From assembly GCF_000166135.1 (NCBI RefSeq), contig NC_014666.1, forward strand, positions 558,001-622,000: 64,000 bases of DNA. The letters are read 5' to 3'. This document shows positions 1-9,800 of this stretch, in pieces. The DNA comes from Pseudofrankia inefficax (GTDB lineage Bacteria > Actinomycetota > Actinomycetes > Frankiales > Frankiaceae). Under the pieces are notes generated by a model that saw only the letters and a list, made by a program, of their open reading frames with translations, had not been told where the DNA came from and ran no database searches. Both the position numbers and the translations under genes were made by a program. The first letter of the stretch is position 1. Every line of letters starts with the position of its first letter.

Positions 1-1602
1 GCGCACGTCGAGTACTACCTGCCGGACGGGCGGGTGCTGTTCTCGGACACGTCCTTCCGGGTGGGTGAAGGCGCGAAGACCGCCCTGGTGGGCGCGAACG
101 GGGCCGGCAAGACGACGCTGCTGCGGCTGCTGGCGGGCGAGCTGAAGCCGCACGGCGGGACGGTCGTGGTCAGCGGCGGGCTCGGCGTCATGCAGCAGTT
201 CGTCGGGTCGGTGCGCGACGAGCGCACGGTTCGCGACCTGCTGGTCTCCGTGGCCGAGCCGCGGGTCCGGGAGGTGGCCGGCCAGGTCGACGCGGCCGAG
301 CTGGCCATGATGGAGCGCGACGACGAGGCGGCCCAGCTGCAGTACGCGCAGGCGCTGAGCGACTGGGCCGAGGTTGGCGGCTACGACGCCGAGACCGTCT
401 GGGACACGTGCACGATGGCCGCGCTCGGCACACCGTACGAGCGGGCGCAGTGGCGCGAGGTCCGGACGCTGTCCGGCGGGGAGCAGAAACGCCTCGTCCT
501 GGAGGCGCTGCTGCGCGGGCCGGACGGGGTGCTGCTGCTAGACGAGCCGGACAACTATCTCGACGTGCCGGGAAAGCGCTGGCTGGAAGAGCAGCTGAAG
601 GCGACGCGCAAGACCGTGCTGTTCGTCTCGCACGACCGGGAGCTGCTGTCCCGCGCCGCCGAGAAGATCGTCAGTGTCGAGCCGAGCCCGGCGGGCTCCG
701 ACGTGTGGGTACACGGCGGCAGCTTCGAGACGTACCACGAGGCCCGTCAGCAGCGCTTCGAACGGTTCGAGGAGCTCGGCCGGCGTTGGGACGAGAAGCA
801 CGCCCAGCTGAAGCGGCTCGTCGCCGACCTGCAGCAGTACGCGGCGCGCAGCCCCGACATGGCGTCGCGCTATCAGGCGGCGAAGACCAGGCTGCGCAAG
901 TTCGAGGAGATCGGCCCGCCGCCGGAGCCGCCGCGCCGCCAGGACATCCGGATGCGGCTGCGGGGCGGCCGGACCGGGGTCCGCGCGCTGACGTGCGCCG
1001 GGCTGGAGCTGACCGGGCTGATGCGCCCGTTCGACCTGGAGGTGTTCTACGGCGAACGGGTCGCGGTTCTCGGCTCGAACGGCTCCGGGAAGTCGCACCT
1101 GCTGCGGCTGCTCGCCGGCCAGCCTGTCGCGCACACCGGCCAGTGGAAGCTGGGGGCGCGCGTCGTGCCGGGGCACTTCGCGCAGACGCACGCCCATCCG
1201 GAGCTCGCCGGCCACTCCCTCGTCGACATTCTCTGGAAGGACCACGCCAAGAACCGCGGCGGCGCGATGAGCATGCTGCGCCGCTACGAGCTCGAACCGC
1301 AGGGCGACCTGCCGTTCGAGAAGCTGTCGGGTGGCCAGCAGGCGCGGTTCCAGATCCTGCTGCTGGAGCTGGCCGGCAGCACCGCCCTGCTGCTCGACGA
1401 GCCGACCGACAACCTCGACCTGGAATCCGCCGAGGCGTTGCAGACGGCGCTGGAGTCGTTCGAGGGCACCGTCCTCGCGGTCACCCACGACCGCTGGTTC
1501 GCGCGCACCTTCGACCGGTTCCTGGCGTTCGGCATGGACGGCCAGGTCCGGGAGACCGCGGAGCCGGTCTGGGACGAGGGCCGGGTCGAGCGCAGTCGCT
1601 GA
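1..1602 (+). CDS. ABC-F family ATPase (5' end outside window)
   Basis: The reading frame is open to base 1, so the N-terminus lies upstream and the GTG at 34 is internal. Two ABC modules follow one another with no membrane segment, which defines the ABC-F (translation/antibiotic resistance) class. Module 1 has Walker A GANGAGKTT, signature LSGGEQKR and Walker B LLLDEPDNYLD. Module 2 has GSNGSGKSH, LSGGQQAR and LLLDEPTDNLD. A charged linker rich in Glu, Arg and Lys joins them (about bases 740-930). The first Walker B region reads DEPDNYLD where most ABC-F proteins read DEPTNHLD, and module 2 has His instead of Thr after the Walker A lysine. Family members act on the ribosome E site; whether this one confers resistance cannot be told from sequence. 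It converges on the next gene with a 13-nt gap. Confidence 0.9.
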   Translation, partial: AHVEYYLPDGRVLFSDTSFRVGEGAKTALVGANGAGKTTLLRLLAGELKPHGGTVVVSGGLGVMQQFVGSVRDERTVRDLLVSVAEPRVREVAGQVDAAELAMMERDDEAAQLQYAQALSDWAEVGGYDAETVWDTCTMAALGTPYERAQWREVRTLSGGEQKRLVLEALLRGPDGVLLLDEPDNYLDVPGKRWLEEQLKATRKTVLFVSHDRELLSRAAEKIVSVEPSPAGSDVWVHGGSFETYHEARQQRFERFEELGRRWDEKHAQLKRLVADLQQYAARSPDMASRYQAAKTRLRKFEEIGPPPEPPRRQDIRMRLRGGRTGVRALTCAGLELTGLMRPFDLEVFYGERVAVLGSNGSGKSHLLRLLAGQPVAHTGQWKLGARVVPGHFAQTHAHPELAGHSLVDILWKDHAKNRGGAMSMLRRYELEPQGDLPFEKLSGGQQARFQILLLELAGSTALLLDEPTDNLDLESAEALQTALESFEGTVLAVTHDRWFARTFDRFLAFGMDGQVRETAEPVWDEGRVERSR

Positions 1603-1615
1603 CCTACGCGCTGAC

Positions 1616-3046
1616 CTATGAGGTGGGCTCGACCTGGGCCAGGAAACGGTTGGCCACGGCCTGTTTGGCGTAGCCGGCCGGGTCCCGGACGCAGTCGGGG
1701 CACCAGTGCCCGGCGGTGAGGACGAGACGGGGGCTGCCGGTGAACTCGTGCCCGTCGGCGCAGCGCCAGCGCAGCGGGGCCGCGACGTCGCCCGCAGGCA
1801 GGTTCTCGGACAGCAGTTCGCCGCCGCGGAAGTCGGCGGCGGCGGCGAAGTCGTCGTCGGTCCAGGCGGCCGGGTCCTTGGACTCGTCATAGCCGTGGTC
1901 AAGCAGGCGCGGGGACCGGTCCGGCGCCGGGATCCGGAAGGTGGACCAGTCGCCGATCGCCTCCCAGTCCGCGCGGGAACCGAAGTAGGCCCGAATGCGC
2001 GCGTCGTCGTCGGCCCGGATCCACGCCATGGTTCCTCGGGGCTGGCGGGTCAACGGGCCGATCACCAGGTTCTTCACGACCGTCGCCGGGATCCTCCCCG
2101 CCAGGCGCACCGAGCGCGGGCACGCCCGGACGGCTCGGGCGAGTGCGTCGTCGACCGTGTCCTGCCGGAACGGCACGAGGGCCTCCAACTCGTCGGAGTC
2201 GGTGTACCACTGGCCGTGGAAGTTGCGCGTGGCGAACCAGTCTCGGTCATACCAGCGCCGGATGTCCTTCACCCCGAGGGTGGTGCCCAGCCGGACCAGC
2301 ATCTCCCAGTTGGTCAGCCGCCAGGCCTCGCCGCCGCCGATGTTGTAGACCCGGCCCCAGAAATGCTCGGGCACCCCGTCCTCGCAGATGTTGGCGAGCA
2401 GCCGGGCCGAGTCCTCGGCGGTCGCCCACTCCATCACGCCCGCGAACGGCACGTGGGTCATGATCGCGTCGCGGATCTCCAGCATTCCGGAGTGGAAGAT
2501 CCCGGTCTGGCGCAGCCACACCCAGCGCGGCAGCCCGGACTCGACCAGGGCCCTCTCGGAGATGATCTTGCTCTGCCCGTACTCGTCGAACTGGGAGACC
2601 CGAAGCGGGTCGCCGACCCGGCCCCAGTGGTGCGGCGGGTTCCGGTCGCCGGTCTCGGCCACCGAACCGATCATGACGACGCTGGTCGCGCCGGGATCGG
2701 CCTGGGCCTGGACCGCCCTGATGATGTTCCGGGCGCCGCCGACGTTCACCCGGTGGGTGAGCTCCGGCTGGTCGTCGGCCTGCGGGGAGACGATGGCGCC
2801 GACATGCAGGACGTAGTCGCTGCCGCGCACACAGCGCTCGACGGCGTCGTAGTCCGTCAGGTCACCCCAGACCACCCGCAGGTTCGGCAGGTCGGCGAAC
2901 TCGGCGATGGCGGCGCGCTCCCGCCGGGTCGGCAGCACCAGGGCCACGACGTCGAACCGGTCCGCCCGCCCGGCGAACTCGCGCAGGACCCGGCGGCCCC
3001 AGTTGCCGGTCGCGCCGGTCAGGAACACCCGCCGTTTTCGGCTCAT
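1616..3046 (-). CDS. Extended SDR, NAD-dependent epimerase/dehydratase with zinc-ribbon-like C-terminus
   Basis: A 476-residue protein from an ATG at 3046. The frame stays open further upstream, but the Rossmann fold begins right after this ATG (residues MSRKRRVFLTGATGNWG, glycine-rich loop TGATGNWG). The catalytic YxxxK is present as YGQSK, and a Ser-containing strand (VVMIGSVAET) precedes it. The substrate-binding half contains the usual NIGGGEAW region. Unusually, the last 60 residues carry C-x(3)-H and H-W-C-x(2)-C (CADGHEF ... HWCPDC), which looks like a small metal-binding ribbon. Sugar-nucleotide or similar alcohol/ketone substrates are likely from the family, but the exact reaction is unknown. 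It is transcribed away from the membrane protein at 3259. Confidence 0.8.
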   Translation of the reverse strand: MSRKRRVFLTGATGNWGRRVLREFAGRADRFDVVALVLPTRRERAAIAEFADLPNLRVVWGDLTDYDAVERCVRGSDYVLHVGAIVSPQADDQPELTHRVNVGGARNIIRAVQAQADPGATSVVMIGSVAETGDRNPPHHWGRVGDPLRVSQFDEYGQSKIISERALVESGLPRWVWLRQTGIFHSGMLEIRDAIMTHVPFAGVMEWATAEDSARLLANICEDGVPEHFWGRVYNIGGGEAWRLTNWEMLVRLGTTLGVKDIRRWYDRDWFATRNFHGQWYTDSDELEALVPFRQDTVDDALARAVRACPRSVRLAGRIPATVVKNLVIGPLTRQPRGTMAWIRADDDARIRAYFGSRADWEAIGDWSTFRIPAPDRSPRLLDHGYDESKDPAAWTDDDFAAAADFRGGELLSENLPAGDVAAPLRWRCADGHEFTGSPRLVLTAGHWCPDCVRDPAGYAKQAVANRFLAQVEPTS

Positions 3047-3258
3047 CCCAGCCCGCTCTCCCCGCTCACCCAGCGACCTCGCGAAGCGGCTCCGCGCCCT
3101 CGGCGACCGCGCCGCCGCCTGCTGCTCTCGGGACACCCTGTTCCCGGGGACACCTTCGCACGCGGACACCCCCTCAGGGGCGCCGACCAACCCGCCCGTC
3201 ACGGTGTCCAGGCGCGAACCGGACCACCCGCGATCCAGCCTCAGCTGACGGAACAACC

Positions 3259-4044
3259 GTGACGCTGGCGCTGAAACTCCTGCTCGCACCGCTGCTGGTC
3301 GTGGCGTCCTCGGTCGCCGGACGGCGGTGGGGGCCGGCGCTGACAGGCACGCTGGTCGCGTTGCCGGTCGTCGCCGGCCCGATCCTGCTCATCACCGACC
3401 TCCAGCACGGCCGGCAGTTCGCGGCGCAGGCCGCGAACGCCGCCCTGCTCGGACTGGTGACGCTCGCCTTGTTCGCCGTCGCGTTCGCCCGCGCGTCCCG
3501 GTCGCTGGGGTGGAAAGGCAGCCTCACGCTCGCCTGGTGCGCCTGCCTGATCGCCGACCTCGCCCTGTCGTTGCTCGTGGTGCCGCCCCCGATCGGACTG
3601 CTTCTCGCGCTGGCGGCGACCGGTGCCGCTGTCGCGGTGATGCCTGCGGCGCACCCGGTCAGCGCAGCGCCGACCCTGCCCAGGCCGCCGGGGTGGGATC
3701 TTCCTGGCCGGGCGCTCGCCACAGCCCTTCTCGTTCTTTCGCTCACGGGAGCCGCCGCCACCCTCGGCCCCCGCCTGACCGGCGTGCTCGCGCCGTTTCC
3801 CATCGCCACGAGCGTTGTCGCGGCCTTCACGCTGGCCCAGGCCGGCCACCAGCCGACGGCCACACTGCTGCGTGGCGTGCTGCGTGGCCTGGTCGGTTTC
3901 GCGGCGTTCTGCTTCCTGGTCGCGGAGCTCGTCGGCCCGGCCGGCACGTTCGTGGCGTTCGCCGCGGCGCTCGCGGCCGCCCTCCTCGTCCAGCTCGTCG
4001 TCGCCCAGCTATTGGCACGATCCCGCGGGCGGACCGGTGGGTAA
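3259..4044 (+). CDS. Polytopic membrane protein of unknown function
   Basis: A 261-residue protein from GTG 3259, almost entirely hydrophobic, with about eight predicted transmembrane segments rich in Ala, Leu and Val. A short RWGPALTGTLVALPVVAGPI stretch near the N-terminus is echoed around residues 170-190 (LGPRLTGVLAPFPIATSVVAAF). This suggests two related halves with a G-P-x-L-T-G-x-L-x-x-x-P motif, as seen in several small permease-like families. I do not recognise a named family. It is divergent from the SDR gene, whose start lies 212 bp away, so the two probably share the promoter region. Confidence 0.7.
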   Translation: MTLALKLLLAPLLVVASSVAGRRWGPALTGTLVALPVVAGPILLITDLQHGRQFAAQAANAALLGLVTLALFAVAFARASRSLGWKGSLTLAWCACLIADLALSLLVVPPPIGLLLALAATGAAVAVMPAAHPVSAAPTLPRPPGWDLPGRALATALLVLSLTGAAATLGPRLTGVLAPFPIATSVVAAFTLAQAGHQPTATLLRGVLRGLVGFAAFCFLVAELVGPAGTFVAFAAALAAALLVQLVVAQLLARSRGRTGG

Positions 4045-4119
4045 TGCGGATGGCTGGGCGCCCGTGACTGGTGCAGCTACGCCATTATCGATCTTCGCTG
4101 TCGGTCTCAGCTGCCGGAT

Positions 4120-4273
4120 CCCCTGCCCAACTGGCGATCTTCGTGCAGTTCGGCGACCATCATCGCCGGCTGCGCAGAATAAAAGGGGCAAATCGGGGCA
4201 TGGGACGCCAATTTCCCTGCGCAACGCGGGATCATTGGGTTTTGGGGGCCGATGATCGCCGGTTGGGCAGGGG
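4120..4273. repeat. 154-bp intergenic element bounded by 20-nt inverted repeats
   Basis: The left arm 4120-4139 and right arm 4254-4273 are inverted copies matching at 19 of 20 positions. The left arm reads CCCCTGCCCAACTGGCGATC. The 114-nt interior is more A/T-rich than its surroundings and contains shorter nested inverted repeats (around 4166-4225). It sits between a rightward gene end (4044) and a leftward gene end (4314), so it may act as a terminator-like structure, a MITE-like insertion or a small structured RNA. The terminal GGCGATC resembles the ends of the 73-bp repeats at 29811, 30523 and 47210. Confidence 0.6.
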
Positions 4274-4313
4274 AACTTGCGTTGGCGGGGCGGCGCCGGC
4301 CTTGCGCTCGGTT

Positions 4314-4745
4314 CTATTCCGGGCCGGCCGCGGTCTCCGGGCTGGGCGCCGGGACGGCGAGGGTGATGACGATGCCCGTGTCGCCGTAGGGGAAAGGGCC
4401 CTTGCCCAGGTGGCCGACCGTGTTGAAGAACTTCGTAATATGCACCATTACGCCGTATTTGGACCGGACCTTGGTCTGGATCGCGTCGAAGTCCGGGCCG
4501 GCCTGGGCCAGCTCGGCTGTTCCGTCGACCGGAGTCGTGTCGGCCTTGACACGGCCACGGTTGTCCGAGGGCTGCACCGTCACCCTGGGATTGTTGCGGA
4601 GCCGCTTGTACTTGCCGGAGGCGGACGAGGTCCAGAATCCCACCCGGCCGTCGTCGAGCGGCACGATCCAGGTCGGCGTGGAAACGCCGACGCTGTTTTT
4701 ACGGAAGGTCGTGACCGCCACGTACTTCTCATCGCTGATCGCCAT
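4314..4745 (-). CDS. PPOX-class (probably F420-dependent) split-barrel oxidoreductase
   Basis: A 143-residue protein from ATG 4745. It opens with SDEKYVAVTTFRKNSVGVSTPTW, the typical first strand of small actinobacterial PPOX proteins. KYKRLRNNPRVTVQPSDNRGR and TPVDGTAEL follow, the segments that bind flavin or F420 in this split-barrel family. Length is normal for the family (about 130-150). Family members use reduced F420 or FMN to reduce enones, biliverdin-like tetrapyrroles or other substrates, and the substrate here is unknown. The gene is divergent from the ABC exporter at 4904. Confidence 0.8.
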   Translation of the reverse strand: MAISDEKYVAVTTFRKNSVGVSTPTWIVPLDDGRVGFWTSSASGKYKRLRNNPRVTVQPSDNRGRVKADTTPVDGTAELAQAGPDFDAIQTKVRSKYGVMVHITKFFNTVGHLGKGPFPYGDTGIVITLAVPAPSPETAAGPE

Positions 4746-4903
4746 GGCGCCGCAGTCTAGGACCCCGTCTCACCAGGCAGCCGGCAGCCGCGCGAAAGCC
4801 GCCGGGTGTCCGTGAAACCACCCTGAGGCCACGGTGAAACCGGTGGGTCCCAGAGTTGTCCCTTGGGCCGGCCACACGGGAGCGGTCCGGAAGGAGCACC
4901 TCC

Positions 4904-5911
4904 ATGACAGCCGCCGTCCACGCGCGTGGTCTGGTCAAGACGTTCGGCGACGTGCGCGCAGTCGACGCCATCGACCTTGACATTGGTGAAGGCGAGATCT
5001 TCGGCGTCCTCGGTCCCAACGGCGCCGGCAAGACCACGATGCTGAAGATGCTGGCGACGCTGCTGACGATCGACGGCGGCGACGCGTCGATCTTCGGTGT
5101 CGACGTTCGCCGCGAGCCCCACCGGGTGCGCCAGCTGGTCGGCGTCACCGGCCAGTACGCCTCCGTCGACGAGAACCTCACCGCCACCGAGAACCTCTGG
5201 ATGTTCGGGCGCCTGCAGGGCCTGAGCTCGCGCAGGTCCCGCGAGACCGCCGCGGAGCTGCTGGAGCAGTTCGGCCTCACCGACGCGGCGAGCAAGCGGA
5301 TCTCGCAGTTCTCCGGCGGGATGCGCCGTCGGCTCGACCTGGCCGCGAGCCTGATCACCCGCCCGCCGCTGATCTTCCTCGACGAGCCGACCACCGGCCT
5401 CGACCCCCGGACCCGCGGGCAGATGTGGGACACCATTCGCGGCCTGGTCGCCAGCGGCTGCACCGTCCTGCTCACCACCCAGTACCTCGACGAGGCCGAC
5501 CAGCTCGCCGGCCGGATCGCGGTGATCGACCGCGGCCGCAAGGTGGCCGAGGGCACCCCCGACGAGCTGAAGACCTCGGTGGGCAACCTGACGCTGCGGC
5601 TGCGGCTGGCCTCGGGCGCCGACACCTCCCTGGCCACCGACGTGGTGCGCCGGCAGCTCGGCGAGGAGCCGGTCGTCACGCCCGAGGCCGGGCAGCTCAA
5701 CGTCGCGCTGGAGACGTCCGACCGGGTCGCCGACGTGCTGATCGGGCTGCGCCAGGCCGGCGTCGAGATCGCCTCGGTGGGTGTGGACAAGCCGACGCTC
5801 GACGAGGTCTTCCTCGCCCTCACCGGCCACGACGCCGGCGAGGGCGAGCAGCCGGACCCGACCGTGCCCGGCCAGGCGCAGGAGAAGACGCCACAGGAGG
5901 TGGCCCGATGA
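4904..5911 (+). CDS. ABC exporter ATP-binding subunit, DrrA-type
   Basis: A 335-residue ATPase. The start is ATG 4904, preceded by AAGGAG at 4891-4896. The frame continues upstream but has no better start. Walker A GPNGAGKTT, signature SGGMRRRLDLA, Walker B LIFLDEPTTGLD and the switch segment TTQYLDEADQLA are all present. The C-terminal 100 residues form the DrrA/DUF4162-like extension. The stop codon overlaps the permease start (ATGA), so the two are translated together. DrrAB-type systems export hydrophobic drugs or lipids; the substrate here is unknown. The 158-bp region upstream contains two near-copies of CGTGAAACC (about 4820 and 4842) that could be an operator. Confidence 0.92.
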   Translation: MTAAVHARGLVKTFGDVRAVDAIDLDIGEGEIFGVLGPNGAGKTTMLKMLATLLTIDGGDASIFGVDVRREPHRVRQLVGVTGQYASVDENLTATENLWMFGRLQGLSSRRSRETAAELLEQFGLTDAASKRISQFSGGMRRRLDLAASLITRPPLIFLDEPTTGLDPRTRGQMWDTIRGLVASGCTVLLTTQYLDEADQLAGRIAVIDRGRKVAEGTPDELKTSVGNLTLRLRLASGADTSLATDVVRRQLGEEPVVTPEAGQLNVALETSDRVADVLIGLRQAGVEIASVGVDKPTLDEVFLALTGHDAGEGEQPDPTVPGQAQEKTPQEVAR

Positions 5912-6750
5912 CCACGATCACTGCCGAGCCCCGGACCACGATCACGATCGACCCCCGGGAAGCGGTCGCCCGCACCCACCCCCGGGCCACCCCGGTGGAC
6001 ACGCTGCGCCAGACGCTGGTCATGGCCTGGCGGGCCACCAAGAAGATGCGCCGCAACCCGGAGCAGTTCTTCGACGTGACCCTGCAGCCGATCCTGTTCA
6101 CGGTGATGTTCGCCTACGTCTTCGGCGGGGCGATCTCCGGCAACGTGAAGAGCTACCTGCCGCTGATGATCCCCGGCATCCTCGCCCAGACCGTGCTGAC
6201 CTGCTGCATGGCCACCGGCGTGCAGCTGCGGGAGGACATGGACAAGGGGGTCTTCGACCGGTTCAAGTCGCTGCCGATGGCCCGGATCGCGCCGTTGGCC
6301 GGGCCGATGGTCGCCGACCTGATCCGGTACGCGATCGCCTCGACGCTCACCTTCACGATGGGCATCGCGATCGGCTACCGCCCCGGCGGTGGCGTGCTCG
6401 GGGTGGCCGGCGCGATCCTGCTGGCGATCTTCACCGGCTGGTCGCTGGCCTGGGTCTTCACCTTCTTCGGCACCATCGCCCGCAGCGCGCAGAGCGTCCA
6501 GGGCATGTCGATGATGATCCTGTTCCCACTGACCTTCCTGTCGAACGCGTTCGTGCCGATCGACACCCTGCCCGGCCCGCTGAAGGCGTTCGTCAAGGTC
6601 AACCCGGTCTCGCACCTGGTCTCGGCCGACCGGGACCTGGCCAACCACGCGCACCTGTCCGCCCAGGTGGGCTGGACGCTGGTGGCCTGCCTGGTCGTGA
6701 TCGCGATCTTCGCCCCGCTGTCGGTGCGCAGCTACAAGCGTCACCTCTAG
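5908..6750 (+). CDS. ABC-2 type permease, DrrB-type
   Basis: A 280-residue integral membrane protein starting at ATG 5908 inside the stop of the ATPase gene, with AGGAGG at 5895-5900 as ribosome binding site. A short hydrophilic N-terminus precedes about six transmembrane helices. The family signature region GVFDRFKSLPMARIAPLAGPMVADLIRY is present at mid-protein, followed by FLSNAFVPIDTLPGPLKAFVKVNPVSHLV, typical of DrrB and ABC-2 permeases. It forms the membrane half of the exporter with the preceding ATPase. A strong hairpin ends the operon 17 nt downstream. Confidence 0.92.
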   Translation: MTTITAEPRTTITIDPREAVARTHPRATPVDTLRQTLVMAWRATKKMRRNPEQFFDVTLQPILFTVMFAYVFGGAISGNVKSYLPLMIPGILAQTVLTCCMATGVQLREDMDKGVFDRFKSLPMARIAPLAGPMVADLIRYAIASTLTFTMGIAIGYRPGGGVLGVAGAILLAIFTGWSLAWVFTFFGTIARSAQSVQGMSMMILFPLTFLSNAFVPIDTLPGPLKAFVKVNPVSHLVSADRDLANHAHLSAQVGWTLVACLVVIAIFAPLSVRSYKRHL

Positions 6751-6766
6751 GCCTTGCGGGCGCTGG

Positions 6767-6817
6767 CCGCCGAGGTCGCTCCGGGTCCGGATGGCGGGCT
6801 CGGAGTGACCTCGGCGG
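6767..6817. terminator. Bidirectional hairpin terminator between convergent genes
   Basis: CCGCCGAGGTC (6767-6777) pairs perfectly with GACCTCGGCGG (6807-6817). After one mismatch the stem continues for five more pairs (CTCCG with CGGAG). The hairpin lies between the stop of the rightward permease (6750) and the stop of the leftward regulator (6847). There is no U-tract, as is usual in high-G+C actinobacteria. Confidence 0.75.
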
Positions 6818-6846
6818 TCCCGCCGTCCCGTCGCGCCGGTCCGCGG

Positions 6847-9800
6847 TCAGCCGAGCTGGTCGACGGCGCGCCGGGCCTGCGCGACCAGGGCGGGGCCCGG
6901 CTGGTCGCCGTACTCCGCGCGCAACGCCGCTATCGAGCCGGGCGCGAGTTCCTCGGCGCAGGGCGCGATCCGGTCCCAGGACATGGTCGGGATCATGCGG
7001 CTGTAGGAGAAACGCTCGGCCAGCACCAGCAGGCGCACGGCCTCGGCGGCGGGAACGGCGGACCGCAGCAGCCCCCAGGCGCCAAGCGCGAACAGCGCCA
7101 TGCCGCAGACCGGGAAGTCGAGAAGGACGTCGTCCAGTCCCAACGCGCTCAACGTCCTGGCACGGCACGTCGCGAACAGCTCGGTGCCGTCGGCCTCGTC
7201 ACCGGAGGTCCCGTGGTAGGCGAACGCGGTCAGCATGCTCGCGTCCGCGAACAGCAGCCAGGGCTCGACGCCGGTCGACTGGTGGCCCGGGAAGGCGAAG
7301 GCGCGCAGGCGCGCGGACGAGGCCCGGTAGGCCGCGAGCCCGGCGGTCGGGTCGCCGCGGGCCAGCGCGATCTCGGCCTCGGCGGGGCCGAGCGCGAGCA
7401 GGCCACCGAGGATGGCGTCGGAGCCCTTGAGCTGCTCGATCTCGTCGAGGTAGGCCGACGCCTCGTCGAGGTGTCCGGCCGCCACCTCGGCCAGCGCGAC
7501 CACCGAATGGAGCTGCACCAGGTCGTCCGTCGCGCCGAGCCGGGCGAGCACCGGAATCGCGGCGCGGGCGTGCGGCACCGCGGTGACCGGACGCCCCAGC
7601 TGCATGTGGAGAGCGGCCAGATGGGCGTGCAACATCGCCGCCAGCCAGGGCCCGTCGAAGTCCTCCCGCATCAGGGACAGCGCGCGCTCGGCCCCGTCGA
7701 TCGCGCTGATCGGGTCACCGGCGTTCTCGTGCAGGTGGCTGCGCCACTGCAGGGCGGCGATCGCCACCGCCGGGTCGGTGGACTCGGCCAGCTCGTCGAG
7801 CCGGGTGCCGAACGGCTCGCCGCTGCTCGGGTCGTGCGAGAGGAGAACCGTGACCATCGCGTTGATCCGGGGGTCGCCGTGCTCGTCCGTCCCGAGACGG
7901 ACGAGCAGGTCGTGGATCGTCGCGTGCGCCTCGCTGGATGCCCCGATCATGGCGTTCTGCCGCACGATCACCAGCGCGGCCCGAGTGGCGTCCGCGAGCT
8001 CCGGAGGTGGGACCCAGCCGGCGACGGTCTCGGCGACCGAGCCCGCGAGCACGAACACCCTGGGGTGCTCACCGCGCACGGACCACAGCCCGCCCAGGCC
8101 GCACAGCAGCTGGATGGCGGTCTCCGGGTCGGCGGCGGCCAACGCCTGGCGCAGCACGTCGGCCAGGTTGATCTCCTCGGCGTCGAGCGCGTCGATGCCA
8201 TCGAACTGGTGCGCGCCGAACATCTGCTGGGCCGCCGCGTTCGCGTAGTCGACCGCCCAGGCCCGCAGCGCGGCCAGCGCCTGGTCCTGCTCGCCGGCCT
8301 GCGCGAGGCGCATCCGGCCGAACTCACGGACGGTCTCCAGCATCCGGAACCGCACGCCGGCGGCCGTCTCGACCACGGTCAGCAGCGACTGGTCGACGAG
8401 CGCCTGCACGGCGCCCAGCGCGTCCGCGCCGAGAACCCGCTCCGCCGCCGTCAGGGTGACCCCGTCCTGGAAGACCGACAGCCAGCGCAGCGCGCGTCGT
8501 TCGCGCTCCTCCAGCAGGTTCCAGGACCAGTCGATGACGGCGATCAGGGTGCGGTGCCGGTCCGGCGCGTTCCTGACCCCGCCGCGCAACAGGGCGAACC
8601 GGTCCTCCAGCCGCCGGCTGATCTCCTCGACGGACATCACCCGCGCCTTGGCGGCGGCGAGCTCGATGGCCAGTGGGAGACCGTCCAGCCGGGCGGCGAT
8701 GTCCATCACCGCGTCCACCGGAAGCTGGACGTCGGGCCGCGCCGCGACGGCGCGCTGCCGGAACAGGTCGGCGGACTCCACCGGGCCGAGCTCGCCCAGC
8801 GGATAGACCCGCTCCGCGCTGATCGCCAGGGGCGCGCGTGACGTGGTGACCACCCGCAGGTCGGCCGCGGTGGCGACCAGGAACGCGACCAGGTCGGCGA
8901 CGGCGTCGACAAGGTGCTCGCAGTTGTCGAGGATCAGCAGGCTGGGCGCCGCGTTGAGGTGCTGGGCGATCCGCCCGCGCACGTCGGCGAGCTGCTGGGG
9001 GGTCAGCGTCCGGCGCCCGTGCACCGAGTCACGCACCCCCAGCGCGGAACCGACCTCACCGATCACGTCGTCCGGCGAGGTGACGCCGACCAGCCCGACG
9101 AAGTGCACGACCGGCTGTTCGGCCGCCCGCCCGAGCGCGTGCGCCAGCCTGGTCTTGCCCAGCCCGCCCGGCCCGACGATCGAGACCACGCGGGAGGTGC
9201 CGACCAGTGCCCGCAGCCGTCGGAGGTCGTCCGCGCGCCCGATCAGCGGGCTCGTGTCGTAGTGCAGGCCCACCCGGACCGGCCGGTCGAGGTGGAGCAG
9301 CTCGCGGTGCACCCGTTCGAGGGCCTCGCCGGGACTGACGCCGAGCCGCTCGCGCAGCTCGGACCGGTGGCGCTCGTACCGGTCGAGCGCCGCGGTCGTG
9401 CCGCGCACCGCCGCCTCGCTGCGCAGCAGGCACGCCAGCGCGGCCTCGTCCGACGGGTCCCGGTCGAACGCCTCGAGGAGACGCGGCAGCGCGGCCTCGT
9501 GCTCCCCGGCCAGGCTCAGCACCCGGCCCAGCAGCCCGGCGAGCTCGGCCCGCTGCGCCGTGGCGTCCCGCCGCAGCTCCGCCAACGGGTGGCAGTCCTC
9601 GTCCCGTGGCTCCACCAGCGTCTCGGCCAGCGCCATCGCCTCGGCCGCGGTCTCGCGCGCCGCGGCCAGGTCGTCGGCCGCGAGCAGGCGCCGGGCCCGC
9701 CGGGTCAGGTCGCCGAGGCGCAGCGCGTCGACCTGTTCGGACGGCACGCCGAGCCGGTAGCCGTGGCCATCGCGCACGACCGCGTCCGGGCCGCACTGCG

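Noticed and set aside
1706-3262. A 518-codon plus-strand open frame opposite the SDR gene
   Set aside because: Antisense shadow; the SDR frame has an intact Rossmann motif and YxxxK.
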